From NCBI RefSeq assembly GCF_027580225.2, contig NC_073361.2:23950001-24014000 (forward strand): 64,000 nucleotides of DNA, given 5' to 3'. Below are positions 38,233 through 52,348 of the stretch, piece after piece (the first letter of the stretch is position 1; every line of letters starts with the position of its first letter). Under the pieces are notes generated by a model, which made no database searches, was not told the origin of the DNA, and saw nothing but the letters and a program-made list of their open reading frames with translations. The position numbers were made by a program, and so were the translations under genes. Source of the stretch: Misgurnus anguillicaudatus. Lineage: Eukaryota; Chordata; Actinopteri; Cypriniformes; Cobitidae.

Positions 38233-38266
<34 letters not shown>

Positions 38267-38337
38267 CCGAGCAAAAACAATAGGGCTTTGCACCCACGGT
38301 GCAGGCCATTCTGGCCTGCTCCTCGGTGCTCGGGCCC

Positions 38338-38380
<43 letters not shown>

Positions 38381-38433
38381 CCGAGCAAAAACAATAGGGT
38401 CCTCGCACCCTGGTGTGCTCGGGCCCTAATTAA
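37155..38433 (+). mobile_element. Repeat unit 21 (epsilon subtype, short)
   Basis: This short unit starts like 15,148 (GACGGTACCTGATTATTG) and has the AAACGGAATAAT tail shared with 12,953 and 49,628. Two 3' modules follow. Confidence 0.85.
38269..38429 (+). repeat. Two tandem 3' terminal modules
   Basis: One long double-hairpin module and one GCACC-CT-GGTGT module are separated by about 13 AAT. Confidence 0.8.
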
Positions 38434-40608
38434 AGCTGCAAGCAGCGATGGAAGGGCCCTCGCACGCATGTGCACCGCTACCCTATGGCATTAGTAAAGC
38501 AGTGAACCAGGGGGATATGAATTAAAGTGGGTAAATATAGGTAGATATTCAAAGGAAAATGTGCAGCAGGTGGCGCTATGACTGTAAATGATTATTATTA
38601 TATTGACGTGTTCAGGCCGGGACCCTTAACACACATGTGAAGTCTCGAGCAGATCGAACAATGTATGTCTGAATTACAACAGCTTTCTGTTTCATGGCGA
38701 AACATCACACTTTGCCAGGCCGCCACGGACACGCCCTTCAACGAAAAGTCAAGATCTTCTGAATATATCATATTAAAGTCCTTAAGATCAGTATTACCAA
38801 AAATGATGATGATTTGATTAAATATCTAAGAGCAGTAAATCACAGCGTAAAACATGTAATTTCCTGCAACCTCTAGGTGGCGCTATGATTAAAGCTGAAT
38901 ATTGGCATTGAAATGTGTTCAGGCCAAGACCCTTATCAAACTTGTGAAGCATGGGGCAGATTGGACATTGTATGCCTGAGTTAGAGCCACTTCCTGTTTC
39001 ATGGCGAAAATGCCAAAATTTGTCAGGCTGCCACGGACACACCCTCAAACGAAAAGTCAAGATCTCCGCAATTTAACATCGCAAAGGCCTTTAGATGACA
39101 TTGACCAAATATTACGATGATTGGATTAAATCTGTAGGAGAAGTTCGTTAAAGTATGAAGCCTGGAAATGACCAAATTTGCACAGAAATCACAGAGAAAA
39201 TTCAAAATGGCCGACTTCCTGTGGGGTTTAGAGCTTAGTTCCAAGAGACTTTTTTGTAGGTCTTGGGGTGATAGATGATCCTACCAAATTTCATATCTGT
39301 ATGTTTTTCGTAGTGGGGGGGGCTGTTCTTTTGAAATTTTGCAGGTGGCGCTATCGAGCCATTTCTACACGCCCACTTCTGGCGCCTATGCCACATGTAA
39401 ATTTTCGCCACTTCTGACGTGTGTGCAACGTTTTATGACTTTTTGGGCTTGTTTAGCCTGTCAAAAATGCAATTCATTTAGCGATACTTGGCGAGGCCGC
39501 CATGGACACGCCCTTTAATGAAAAGTCAAGGTCGTTGTTTTTTATCATCACACAAGGTCTTGAGATTACACTGGTGAAATATGATGTTGATATGGTTAAA
39601 TATCTAAGAGCAGTAAATCACAGCGTAAAACATGGTATTTCCTGCTGCCTCTAGGTGGCGCTATGAGTGTTACTGAATTATGCCATGTTGATGTGTTCAG
39701 GCCTGGACCCTTATCAAACGTGTGAAGTCAGGGGCAGATCGGACATTGTATGCCTGAGTTATAACAACTTCCTGTTTCATGGCGAAACATCACACTTTGC
39801 CAGGCCGCCACGGACACGCCCTTCAACGAAAAGTCAAGATCTTCGCAATTTATCAAGGAAAAGGGCTTAACATCAGTCAGACCAAATATGATGATGATTT
39901 GATTAAATCTCTAAGAGCAGTAAATCAGAGCATAAAACATGGTATTTCCTCCTACCTCTAGGTGGCGCTATGAGTGAAGTTGAATATTGGCATTGAAATG
40001 TGTTCAGGCCAAGACCCTTATCAAACGTATGAAGCGTGGGCCAGATTGGACATTGTATGCCTGAGTTAGAGCCACTTCCTGTTTCATGGCGAAAATGCCG
40101 ATATTTGTCAGGCCGCCACGGACACACCCTCTGACGAAAAGTCAAGATCTCCGCAATTTAACATCGCAAAGGCCTTTAGATGAGATTGACCAAATATGAC
40201 GATGATCGGATTAAATCTGTAGGAGGAGTTCGTTAAAGTATGAAGGCTGGAAATGTCCAAATTTGCACAAAAATCAAGGCAAAAATTCAAAATGGCCGAC
40301 TTCCTGTTGGGTTTAGAGCTTCGCTCCAAGAGACTTTTTTGTAGGTCTTGGGGTGATAGATGATCCTACCAAATTTCGTATCTGTACGTTTTTCGTAGTG
40401 GGGGGGCTGTTCTCTTGAAATTTTGCAGGTGGCGCTATCGAGCCATTTCTACACGCCCACTTCTGGCGCCTATGCCACATGTAAATTTTCGCCACTCCTG
40501 ACATGTGTGCAAAATTTCATGAGTTTTCGAGCATGTTTCGCCCCTCAAAAATGCGATTCACTTTGGAGAAGAAGAAGAATAAATAATAATAATAATAATA
40601 ATAATTAA
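38434..40608 (+). mobile_element. Repeat unit 22 (beta subtype)
   Basis: This unit is nearly identical to 1,445-3,603 and 42,984-45,154. With the following unit it makes a roughly 4.5-kb block that is repeated at 42,984-47,392. Confidence 0.85.
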
Positions 40609-42887
40609 AGCTGCAAGCAGCGATGGAAGGGCCCTCGCACGCATGTGCACCGCTACCCTATGGCATTAGTAAAGCAGTGAACCAGGGGGATATGAATTAA
40701 AGTGGGTAAATACAGGTGGATATTCAAAGGGAAACTGATGTGCCACACCGCCTGTGTGCAGCAGGTGGCGCTATGACTGAAGCTGAATATTGGCATTGAA
40801 ATGTGTTCAGGCCAAGAACCTTATCAAACATGTGAAGTCTGGGGCAGATCGAACAATGTATGTCTGAATTACAACAGCTTCCTGTTTCATGGCGAAACAT
40901 CACACTTTGCCAGGCCGCCACAGACACGCCCTTCAACGAAAAGTCAAGATATTCACAATTTATCACCGCAGAGGGCTTTACATCAATCTAACCAAATATG
41001 ATGATGATTTGATTAAATCTCTAAGAGCACTAAATCAAAGCGTAAAACATGGTATTTCCTGCTACCTCTAGGTGGCGCTATGACTGAAGCTGAATATTGG
41101 CATTGAAATTTGTTCAGCCAAGACCCTAATCAAACATGTGAAGCGTGGGGCAGATTGGACATTGTATACCTGAGTTAGAGCCACTTCCTGTTTCATGGCG
41201 AAAACGCCGAAATTTGGCAGCCCGCCACGGACACACCCTCCAACGAAAAGTCAAGATCTCTGCAATTTAGCATCACAAAGGCCTTTAGAGAAGACCGACC
41301 AAATATGACGATGATCGGATTAAATCTGTAGGAGGAGTTTGTTGCAGTATGAAGCCTGGAAATGACCAAATTTGCACAAAAATCAAGGCAAAAATTCAAA
41401 ATGGCCGACTTCCTGTGGGGTTTAGAGCTTCGCTCCAAGAGACTTTTTTGTAGGTCTTGGGGTGATAGATGATCCTACCAAATTTCGTATCTGTACATTT
41501 TTCGTAGCGGGGGGGCTGTTCGCTTGAAATTTTGCAGGTGGCGCTATCGAGCCATTTTTACACGCCCACTTCTGGCGCCTATGCCACATGTAAATTTTCG
41601 CCACTTCTGACATGTGTGCACCGTTTTATGACTTTTTGGGCTTGTTTAGCCTGTCAAAAATGCGATTCATTTACCGATACTTTGCGAGGCCGCCACGGAC
41701 ACTCCCTTTAATGAAAAGTCAAGGTCGTTGCTTTTTATCATCACACAAGGTCTTGAGATTACACTGGTGAAATATGATGTTGATATGGCTAAATATCTAA
41801 GAGCAGTAAATCACAGCGTAAAACATGGTATTTCCTGCTGCCTCTAGGTGGCGCTATGAGTGTTACTGAATTATGCCATGTTGATGTGTTCAGGCCTGGA
41901 CCCTTATCAAACGTGTGAAGTCAGGGGCAGATCGGACATTGTATGCCTGAGTTATAACAACTTCCTGTTTCATGGCGAAACATCACACTTTGCCAGGCCG
42001 GCACGGACACGCCCTTCAACGAAAAGTCAAGATCTTCGCAATTTATCAAGGAAAAGGGCTTAACATCAGTCAGACCACATATAATGATGATTTGATTAAA
42101 TCTCTAAGAGCAGTAAATCAGAGCATAAAACATGGTATTTCCTCCTACCTCTAGGTGGCGCTATGAGTGAAGTTAAATATTGGCATTGAAATGTGTTCAG
42201 GCCAAGACCCTTATCAAACGTATGAAGCGTGGGGCAGATTGGACATTGTATGCCTGAGTTAGAGCCACTTCCTGTTTCATGGCGAAAATGCCGAAATTTG
42301 TCAGGCCGCCACGGACACACCCTCTGACGAAAAGTCAAGATCTCCGCAATTTAACATCGCAAAGGCCTTTAGATGAGATTGACCAAATATGACGATGATC
42401 GGATTAAATCTGTAGGAGGAGTTCGTTAAAGTATGAAGGCTGGAAATGACCAAATTTGCAAAAAAATCAAGGCAAAAATTCAAAATGGCGGACTTCCTGT
42501 TGGGTTTAGAGCTTCGCTCCAAGAGACTTTTTTGTAGGTCTTGGGGTGATAGATGATCCTACCAAATTTCGTATCTGCACGTTTTTCGTAGTGGGGGGGC
42601 TGTTCTCTTGAAATTTTGCAGGTGGCGCTATCGAGCCATTTCTACACGCCCACTTCTGGCGCCTATGCCACATGTAAATTTTCGCCACTCCTGACATGTG
42701 TGCAAAATTTCATGAGTTTTCGAGCATGTTTCGCCCCTCAAAAATGCGATTCACTTTGGAGAAGAAGAAGAATAAATAATAATAATAATAAACGGAGCAA
42801 AAACAATAGGGTCCTCACACTTGTGTGCTCGGGCCCTAATAAACGGAGCAAAAACAATAGGGTCCTCACACTTGTGTGCTCGGGCCC

Positions 42888-42930
<43 letters not shown>

Positions 42931-42983
42931 CCGAGCAAAAACAATAGGGTCCTCGCACCCCGGTGTGCTCCGGCCCTAATTAA
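40609..42983 (+). mobile_element. Repeat unit 23 (zeta subtype)
   Basis: Siblings are at 45,155 and 47,393. The first motif runs directly into CTGAAGCTGAATATTGG. The tail carries three 3' modules. Confidence 0.85.
42795..42979 (+). repeat. Three tandem 3' terminal modules
   Basis: Two identical CACAC-TT-GTGTG modules sit only TAAACG apart. After about 14 AAT comes a GCACC-CC-GGTGT module whose end is mutated to CTCCGGCCCTAA. Confidence 0.8.
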
Positions 42984-45154
42984 AGCTGCAAGCAGCGATG
43001 GAAGGGCCCTCGCACGCATGTGCACCGCTACCCTATGGCATTAGTAAAGCAGTGAACCAGGGGGATATGAATTAAAGTGGGTAAATATAGGTAGATATTC
43101 AAAGGAAAATGTGCAGCAGGTGGCGCTATGACTGTACATGATTATTATTATATTGACGTGTTCAGGCCGGGACCCTTAACACACGTGTGAAGTCTCGAGC
43201 AGATCGAACAATGTATGTCTGAATTACAACAGCTTTCTGTTTCATGGCGAAACATCACACTTTGCCAGGCCGCCACGAACACGCCCTTCAACGAAAAGTC
43301 AAGATCTTCTGAATATATCATATTAAAGTCCTTAAAATCAGTATTACCAAAAATGATTATGATTTGATTAAATATCTAAGAGCAGTAAATCACAGCGTAA
43401 AACATGTAATTTCCTGCAACCTCTAGGTGGCGCTATGATTAAAGCTGAATATTGGCATTGAAATGTGTTCAGGCCAAGACCCTTATCAAACTTGTGAAGC
43501 ATGGGGCAGATTGGACATTGTATGCCTGAGTTAGAGCCACTTCCTGTTTCATGGCGAAAATGCTGAAATTTGTCAGGCTGCCACGGACACACCCTCTAAC
43601 GAAAAGTCAAGATCTCCGCAATTTAACATCGCAAAGGCCTTTAGATGACATTGACCAAATATTACGATGATTGGATTAAATCTGTAGGAGGAGTTCGTTA
43701 AAGTATGAAGCCTGGAAATGACCAAATTTGCACAGAAATCACAGCAAAAATTCAAAATGGCCGACTTCCTGTGGGGTTTAGAGCTTAGTTTCAAGAGACT
43801 TTTTTGTAAGTCTTGGGGTGATAGATGATCCTACCAAATTTCATATCTGTATGTTTTTCGTAGTGGGGGGGCTGTTCTTTTGAAATTTTGCAGGTGGCGC
43901 TATCGAGCCATTTCTACACGCCCACTTCTGGCGCCTATGCCACATGTAAATTTTCGCCACTTCTGACGTGTGTGCAACGTTTTATGACTTTTTGGGCTTG
44001 TTTAACCTGTCAAAAATGCGATTCATTTAGCGATACTTGGCGAGGCCGCCATGGACGCGCCCTTTAATGAAAAGTCAAGGTCGTTGTTTTTTATCATCAC
44101 ACAAGGTCTTGAGATTACACTGGTGAAATATGATGTTGATATGGTTAAATATCTAAGAGCAGTAAATCACAGCGTAAAACATGGTATTTCCTGCTGCCTC
44201 TAGGTGGCGCTATGAGTGTTACTGAATTATGCCATGTTGATGTGTTCAGGCCTGGACCCTTATCAAACGTGTGAAGTCAGGGGCAGATCGGACATTGTAT
44301 GCTTGAGTTATAACAACTTCCTGTTTCATGGCGAAACATCACACTTTGCCAGGCCGCCACGGACACGCCCTTCAACGAAAAGTCAAGATCTTCGCAATTT
44401 ATCAAGGAAAAGGGCTTAACATCAGTCAGACCAAATATGATGATGATTTGATTAAATCTCTAAGAGCAGTAAATCAGAGCACAAAACATGGTATTTCCTC
44501 CTACCTCTAGGTGGCGCTATGAGTGAAGTTGAATATTGGCATTGAAATGTGTTCAGGCCAAGACCCTTATCAAACGTATGAAGCGTGGGGCAGATTGGAC
44601 ATTGTATGCCTGAGTTAGAGCCACTTCCTGTTTCATGGCGAAAATGCAGAAATTTGTCAGGCCGCCACGGACACACCCTCTGACGAAAAGTCAAGATCTC
44701 CGCAATTTAACATCGCAAAGGCCTTTAGATGAGATTGACCAAATATGACGATGATCGGATTAAATCTGTAGGAGGAGTTCGTTAAAGTATGAAGGCTGGA
44801 AATGACCAAATTTGCACAAAAATCAAGGCAAAAACTCAAAATGGCCGACTTCCTGTTGGGTTTAGAGCTTCGCTCTAAGAGACTTTTTTGTAGGTGGTGG
44901 GGTGATAGATGATCCTACCAAATTTCGTATCTGTACGTTTTTCGTAGCGGGGGGGCTGTTCTCTTGAAATTTTGCAGGTGGCGCTATCGAGCCATTTCTA
45001 CACGCCCACTTTTAGCGCCTATACCACATGTAAATTTTCGCCACTTCTGACATGTGTGCAAAATTTCATGAGTTTTCGAGCATGTTTCGCCCCTCAAAAA
45101 TGCGATTCACTTTGGAGAAGAAGAAGAATAAATAATAATAATAATAATAATTAA
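42984..45154 (+). mobile_element. Repeat unit 24 (beta subtype)
   Basis: This unit is a sibling of 38,434 and 1,445. Near its 3' end it carries the GTAGCGGGGGGGCTG and ACTTTTAGCGCC variants seen in the gamma unit at 28,823, suggesting exchange between subtypes. Confidence 0.8.
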
Positions 45155-47392
45155 AGCTGCAAGCAGCGATGGAAGGGCCCTCGCACGCATGTGCACCGCT
45201 ACCCTATGGCATTAGTAAAGCAGTGAACCAGGGGGATATGAATTAAAGTGGGTAAATACAGGTGGATATTCAAAGGGAAACTGATGTGCCACACCGCCTG
45301 TGTGCAGCAGGTGGTGCTATGACTGAAGCTGAATATTGGCATAGAAATGTGTTCAGGCCAAGAACCTTATCAAACATGTGAAGTCTGGGGCAGATCGAAC
45401 AATGTATGTCTGAATTACAACAGCTTCCTGTTTCATGGCGAAACATCACACTTTGCCAGGCCGCCACGGACAGGCCCTTCAATGAAAAGTCAAGATATTC
45501 ACAATTCATCACCGCAGAGGGCTTTACATCAATCTAACCAAATATGATGATGATTTGATTAAATCTCTAAGAGCAGTAAATCATAGCGTAAACATGGTAT
45601 TTCCTGCTACCTCTAGGTGGCGCTATGACTGAAGCTGAATATTGGCATTGAAATGTGTTCAGGCCAAGACCCTAATCAAACATGTGAAGCGTGGGGCAGA
45701 TTGGACATTGTATACCTGAGTTAGAGCCACTTCCTGTTTCATGGCGAAAACACCGAAATTTGGCAGCCCGCCACGGACACACCCTCCAACGAAAAGTCAA
45801 GATCTCTGCAATTTAGCATCGCAAAGGCCTTTAGATAAGACCGACCAAATATGACGATGATCGGATTAAATCTGTAGGAGGAGTTTGTTGCAGTATGAAG
45901 CCTGGAAATGACCAAATTTGCACAAAAATCAAGGCAAAAAATCAAAATGGCCGACTTCCTGTGGGGTTTAGAGCTTCGCTCCAAAAGACTTTTTTGTAGG
46001 TCTTGGGGTGGTAGATGATCCTACCAAATTTCGTATCTGTACATTTTTCGTAGCGGGGGGGCTGTTCGCTTGAAATTTTGCAGGTGGCGCTATCGAGCCA
46101 TTTCTACACGCCCACTTCTGGCGCCTATGCCACATGTAAATTTTCGCCACTTCTGACATGTGTGCAACGTTTTATGACTTTTTGAGCTTGTTTAGCTTGT
46201 CAAAAATGCGATTCATTTACCGATACTTTGCGAGGCCGCCACGGACACGCCCTTTAATGAAAAGTCAAGGTCGTTGCTTTTTATCATCACACAAGGTCTT
46301 GAGATTACACTGGTGAAATATGATGTTGATATGGTTAAATATCTAAGAGCAGTAAATCACAGCGTAAAACATGGTATTTCCTGCTGCCTCTAGGTGGCGC
46401 TATGAGTGTTACTGAATTATGCCATGTTGATGTGTTCAGGCCTGGACCCTTATCAAACGTGTGAAGTCAGGGGCAGATCGGACATTGTATGCCTGAGTTA
46501 TAACAACTTACTGTTTCATGGCGAAACATCACACTTTGCCAGGCCGCCACGGACACGCCCTTCAACGAAAAGTCAAGATCTTCGCAATTTATCAAGGAAA
46601 AGTGCTTAACATCAGTCAGACCAAATATGATGATGATTTGATTAAATCTCTAAGAGCAGTAAATCAGAGCATAAAACATGGTATTTCCTCCTACCTCTAG
46701 GTGGCGCTATGAGTGAAGTTGAATATTGGCATTGAAATGTGTTCAGGCCAAGACTCTTATCAAACGTATGAAGCGTGGGGCAGATTGGACATTGTATGCC
46801 TGAGTTAGAGCCACTTCCTGTTTCATGGCGAAAATGCCGAAATTTGTCAGGCCGCCACGGACACACCCTCTGACGAAAAGTCAAGATCTCCGCAATTTAA
46901 CATCGCAAAGGCCTTTAGATGAGATTGACCAAATATGACGATGATCGGATTAAATCTGTAGGAGGAGTTCGTTAAAGTATGAAGGCTGGAAATGACCAAA
47001 TTTGCACAAAAATCAAGGCAAAAATTCAAAATGGCGGACTTCCTGTTGGGTTTAGAGCTTCGCTCCAAGAGACTTTTTTGTAGGTCTTGGGGTGATAGAT
47101 GATCCTACCAAATTTCGTATCTGTACGTTTTTCGTAGTGGGGGGGCTGTTCTCTTGAAATTTTGCAGGTGGCGCTATCGAGCCATTTCTACACGCCCACT
47201 TCTGGCGCCTATGCCACATGTAAATTTTCGCCACTCCTGACATGTGTGCAAAATTTCATGAGTTTTCGAGCATGTTTCGCCCCTCAAAAATGCGATTCAC
47301 TTTGGAGAAGAAGAAGAATAAATAATAATAATAATAATAAACGGAGCAAAAACAATAGGGTCCTCACACTTGTGTGCTCGGGCCCTAATTAA
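45155..47392 (+). mobile_element. Repeat unit 25 (zeta subtype)
   Basis: This unit is a near-copy of 40,609 and 47,393. The first motif is mutated to GGTGGTGCTATG, shared with the unit at 47,393. The tail has one CACAC-TT-GTGTG module. Confidence 0.85.
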
Positions 47393-49627
47393 AGCTGCAA
47401 GCAGCGATGGAAGGGCCCTCGCACGCATGTGCACCGCTACCCTATGGCATTAGTAAAGCAGTGAACCAGGGGGATATGAATTAAAGTGGGTAAATACAGG
47501 TGGATATTCAAAGGGAAACTGATGTGCCACACCGCCTGTGTGCAGCAGGTGGTGCTATGACTGAAGCTGAATATTGGCATTGAAATGTGTTCAGGCAAGA
47601 ACCTTATCAAACATGTGAAGTCTGGGGCAGATCGAACAATGTATGTCTGAATTACAACAGCTTCCTGTTTCATGGCAAAACATCACACTTTGCCAGGCCG
47701 CCACGGACACGCCCTTCAACGAAAAGTCAAGATATTCACAATTTATCACCGCAGAGGGCTTTACATCAATCTAACCAAATATGATGATGATTTGATTAAA
47801 TCTCTAAGAGCAGTAAATCATAGCGTAAAACATGGTATTTCCTGCTACCTCTAGGTGGCGCTATGACTGAAGCTGAATATTGGCATTGAAATGTGTTCAG
47901 GCCAAGACCCTAATCAAACATGTGAAGCGTGGGGCAGATTGGACATTGTATACCTGAGTTAGAGCCACTTCCTGTTTCATGGCGAAAACGCCGAAATTTG
48001 GCAGCCCGCCACGGACACACCCTCCAACGAAAAGTCAAGATCTCTGCAATTTAGCATCGCAAAGGCCTTTAGATAAGACCGACCAAATATGACGATGATC
48101 GGATTAAATCTGTAGGAGGAGTTTGTTGCAGTATGAAGCCTGGAAATGACCAAATTTGCACAAAAATCAAGGCAAAAATTCAAAATGGCCGACTTCCTGT
48201 GGGGTTTAGAGCTTCGCTCCAAGAGACTTTTTTGTAGGTCTTGGGGTGATAGATGATCCTACCAAATTTCGTATCTGTACATTTTTCGTAGCGGGGGGGC
48301 TGTTCGCTTGAAATTTTGCAGGTGGCGCTATCGAGCCATTTCTATACGCCCACTTCTGGCGCCTATGCCACATGTAAATTTTCGCCACTTCTGACATGTG
48401 TGCAACGTTTTATGACTTTTTGGGCTTGTTTAGCCTGTCAAAAATGCGATTCATTTACCGATACTTTGCGAGGCCACCACGGACACGCCCTTTAATGAAA
48501 AGTCAAGGTCGTTGCTTTTTATCATCACACAAGGTCTTGAGATTACACTGGTGAAATATGATGTTGATATGGTTAAATATCTAAGAGCAGTAAATCACAG
48601 CGTAAAACATGGTATTTCCTGCTGCCTCTAGGTGGCGCTATGGGTGTTACTGAATTATGCCATGTTGATGTGTTCAGGCCAGGACCCTTATCAAACGTGT
48701 GAAGTCAGGGGCAGATCGGACATTGTATGCCTGAGTTATAACAACTTCCTGTTTCATGGCGAAACATCACACTTTGCCAGGCTGCCACGGACACGCCCTT
48801 CAACGAAAAGTCAAGATCTTCGCAATTTATCAAGTTAAAGGGCTTAACATCAGTCAGACCAAATATGATGATGATTTGATTAAATCTCTAAGAGCAGTAA
48901 ATCAGAGCATAAAACATGGTATTTCCTCCTACCTCTAGGTGGCGCTATGAGTGAAGTTGAATATTGGCATTGAAATGTGTTCAGGCCAAGACCCTTATCA
49001 AACGTATGAAGCGTGGGGCAGATTGGACATTGTATGCCTGAGTTAGAGCCACTTCCTGTTTCATGGCGAAAATGCCGAAATTTGTCAGGCCGCCACGGAC
49101 ACACCCTCTGACGAAAAGTCAAGATCTCCGCAATTTAACATCGCAAAGGCCTTTAGATGAGATTGACCAAATATGACGATGATCGGATTAAATCTGTAGG
49201 AGGAGTTCGTTAAAGTATGAAGGCTGGAAATGACCAAAATTGCACAAAAATCAAGGCAAAAATTCAAAATGGCGGACTTCCTGTTGGGTTTAGAGCTTCG
49301 CTCCAAGAGACTTTTTTGTAGGTCTTGGGGTGATAGATGATCCTACCAAATTTCGTATCTGTACGTTTTTCGTAGTGGGGGGGCTGTTCTCTTGAAATTT
49401 TGCAGGTGGCGCTATCGAGCCATTTCTACACGCCCACTTCTGGCGCCTATGCCACATGTAAATTTTCGCCACTCCTGACATGTGTGCAAAATTTCATGAG
49501 TTTTCGAGCATGTTTCGCCTCTCAAAAATGCGATTCACTTTGGAGAAGAAGAAGAATAAATAATAATAATAATAAACGGAGCAAAAACAATAGGGTCCTC
49601 ACACTTGTGTGCTCGGGCCCTAATTAA
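47393..49627 (+). mobile_element. Repeat unit 26 (zeta subtype)
   Basis: This is a tandem near-copy of the preceding unit with the same GGTGGTGCTATG change and the same single 3' module. Confidence 0.85.
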
Positions 49628-50705
49628 AGCTGCAAGCAGCGATGGAAGGGCCCTCGCACGCATGTGCACCGCTACCCTATGGCATTAGTAAAGTAGTGAA
49701 CCAGGGGGATATAAATTAAAATGGGTAAATATAGGTGGATATTTAAAGGAAAATTGATGTACCACAACGCCTGTGTGCAGTAGGTGGCGCTATGACTGTA
49801 CCTGATTATTGTTATATTGATGTGTTCAGGCCGGGACCCTTAACAAACGTGTGAAGTCTGGGCCAGATCGAAAAATGTATGCCTGAATTACAACAGCTTC
49901 ATGTTTCATGGCGAAACAATACACTTAGCCAGGCTGCCACAGACATGCCCTTCAACGAAAAGTCAAGATCTTCACTATTTATCATCGCAAAGGGCTTAAG
50001 ATTAGTCTGACCAAATATGATGATGATTTTATTAAATCTCTAAGAGCAGTAAATCACAGCATAAAACATGGCATTTCCTGCTACCTGTAGGTGGCGCTAT
50101 GACTGAAGCTGAATATTGGCATTGAAATGTGTTCAGGTCAAGACCCTTATCAAACATGTGAAGCGTGGGGCAGATTGGACATTGTATGACTGAGTTAGAG
50201 CCACTTCCTGTTTCATGGCGAAAACAACGAAATTTGGCAGGCTGCCACAGACACACCCTCCAACGAAAAGTCAAGATCTCCGCAATTTAACATTGCAAAG
50301 GCCTTTAGATAAGACTGACCAAATATGATGACGATCTGATAAAATCTCTAGGAGGAGTTCGTTAAAGTACGAAGGCTGGAAATGACAAAATTTGCACAGA
50401 TATCACAGCGAAAAATCTAAATGACCGACTTCCTGTGGGGTTTAGAGCTTCACTCCAAGAGACTTTTTTGTAGGTCTTGGGGTGATACATGATCCTACCA
50501 AATTTCGTATCTGTACGTTTTTCGTAGTGGGGGGGCTGTTCTTTTGAAATTTTGCAGGTGGCGCTATTGAGCCATTTCTACACGCCCACTTCTGGCGCCT
50601 ATGCCACATGTAAATTTTCGCCACTTCTGACGTGTTTGCAAAATTTCATGAGTTTTCGAGTATGTTTAGGCCCTCAAAAATGCGATTCACTTTGGAGAAG
50701 AAACG

Positions 50706-50742
<37 letters not shown>

Positions 50743-50862
50743 CCGAGCAAAAACAATAGGGTCCTCACACTGGTGTGCTCGGGCCCTAATAATAATAATA
50801 ATAATAATAAACGGAGCAAAAACAATAGGGTCCTCACACTTGTGTGCTCGGGCCCTAATTAA
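49628..50862 (+). mobile_element. Repeat unit 27 (epsilon subtype, short)
   Basis: This short-form unit has the AAACGGAATAAT tail, about 10 AAT and two 3' modules. Confidence 0.85.
50745..50858 (+). repeat. Two tandem 3' terminal modules
   Basis: The hairpins are CACAC-TG-GTGTG and CACAC-TT-GTGTG, separated by AAT repeats. Confidence 0.8.
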
Positions 50863-51921
50863 AGCTGCAAGCAGTGATGGAAGGGCCCTCGCACGCATGT
50901 GCACCGCTACCCTATGGCATTAGTAAAGCAGTAAACCAGGGGGGTATGATTTAAAGTGGATAAATACAGGTGGATATTCAAAGGGAAACTGATGTGCCAC
51001 ACCGCCTGTGTGCAGCAGGTGGCGCTATGGCGGTACCTGATTATTGTTATATTGACGTGTTCAGGCCGGGACCCTTATCAAACTTGTGAAGTCGCGGGCA
51101 GATTGGATAATGTATGCCTGAATTACAACAGCTTCCTGTTTCATGGCGAAATATCACACTTTGCCAGGCTGCCACGGACACGCCCTTCAACGAAAAGTCA
51201 AGATCTTCGCAATTTATCACCGCAAAGGGCTTAACATCAGTCTGACCAAATATGATGATGATTTGATTAAATCTCTAAGAGCAGTAAATCACAGAGTAAA
51301 ACATGGCATTTCCTGCTACCTCTAGGTGGCGCTATGACTGATGTTGAATATTGGCATTAAAATGTGTTCAGGCCAAGACTCTTATCAAACATGTGAAGTT
51401 TGTGGCAGATTGGACATTGTATGCCTGAGTTATAACAACTTCCTGTTTCATGGCGAAAATGCCAAACTTTGGCAGGCCGCCACGGACACACCCTCCAGCA
51501 AAAAGTCAAGATCTCCGCAATTTAGCATCGCAAAGGCCTTTAGATGAGACTGACCAAATATGATAATGATCGGATTAAATCTCTAGGAGGAGTTCGTTAA
51601 AGTACGACGCTTGGAAATGTCAAAAAATGACAGAAAAAATTCAAAATGGCCGACTTCCTGTGGGGTTTAGAGCTTCGCTCCAAGAGACTTTTTTGTAGGT
51701 CTTGGGGTGCTAGATGATCCTACCAAATTTCGTATCTGTACGTTTTTCGTAGTGGGGGGGCTGTTCTCTTGAAATTTTGCAGGTGGCGCTATCGAGCCAT
51801 TTCTACACGCCCACTTCTGACGCCTATACTACATGTAAATTTTCGCCACTTCTGACGCGTGTGCAAATTTTCATGAGTTTTCGGGTATGTTTAGGCCTTC
51901 AAAAATGCGATTCATTTCGGA

Positions 51922-51967
<46 letters not shown>

Positions 51968-52038
51968 CGAAGCAAAAACAATAGGGCTTTGCACCCACGG
52001 TGCAGGCCATTCTGGCCTGCTCCTCGGTGCTCGGGCCC

Positions 52039-52069
<31 letters not shown>

Positions 52070-52348
52070 CCGAGCAAAAACAATAGGGTCCTCGCACCCT
52101 GGTGTGCTCGGGCCCTAATAATAATAATAAACGGAGCAAAAACAATAGGGTCCTCACACTTGTGTGCTCGGGCCCTAATAATAATAATAAACGGAGCAAA
52201 AACAATAGGGTCCTCACACTTGTGTGCTCGGGCCCTAAAAATAAAAATAAAAAAAAAAATAATAAATTCGAGCAAAAACAATAGGGCTTCGCACCTTTCG
52301 GTGCAGGCCATTCTGGCCTGCTCCTCGGTGCTCGGGCCCTAAAAATAT
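50863..52348 (+). mobile_element. Repeat unit 28 (epsilon subtype with five 3' modules)
   Basis: The body matches 14,055-15,147, including the TTTCGGAATATAAT tail. The extra length is the run of five 3' modules. Confidence 0.85.
51969..52342 (+). repeat. Five tandem 3' terminal modules
   Basis: The order is long double hairpin, medium (GCACC-CT-GGTGT), short (CACAC-TT-GTGTG), short, then a long eta-type module preceded by AAATTCGAGC. This is the longest run in the window and mixes main-family and eta-family ends, marking the switch to the eta units that follow. Confidence 0.85.
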
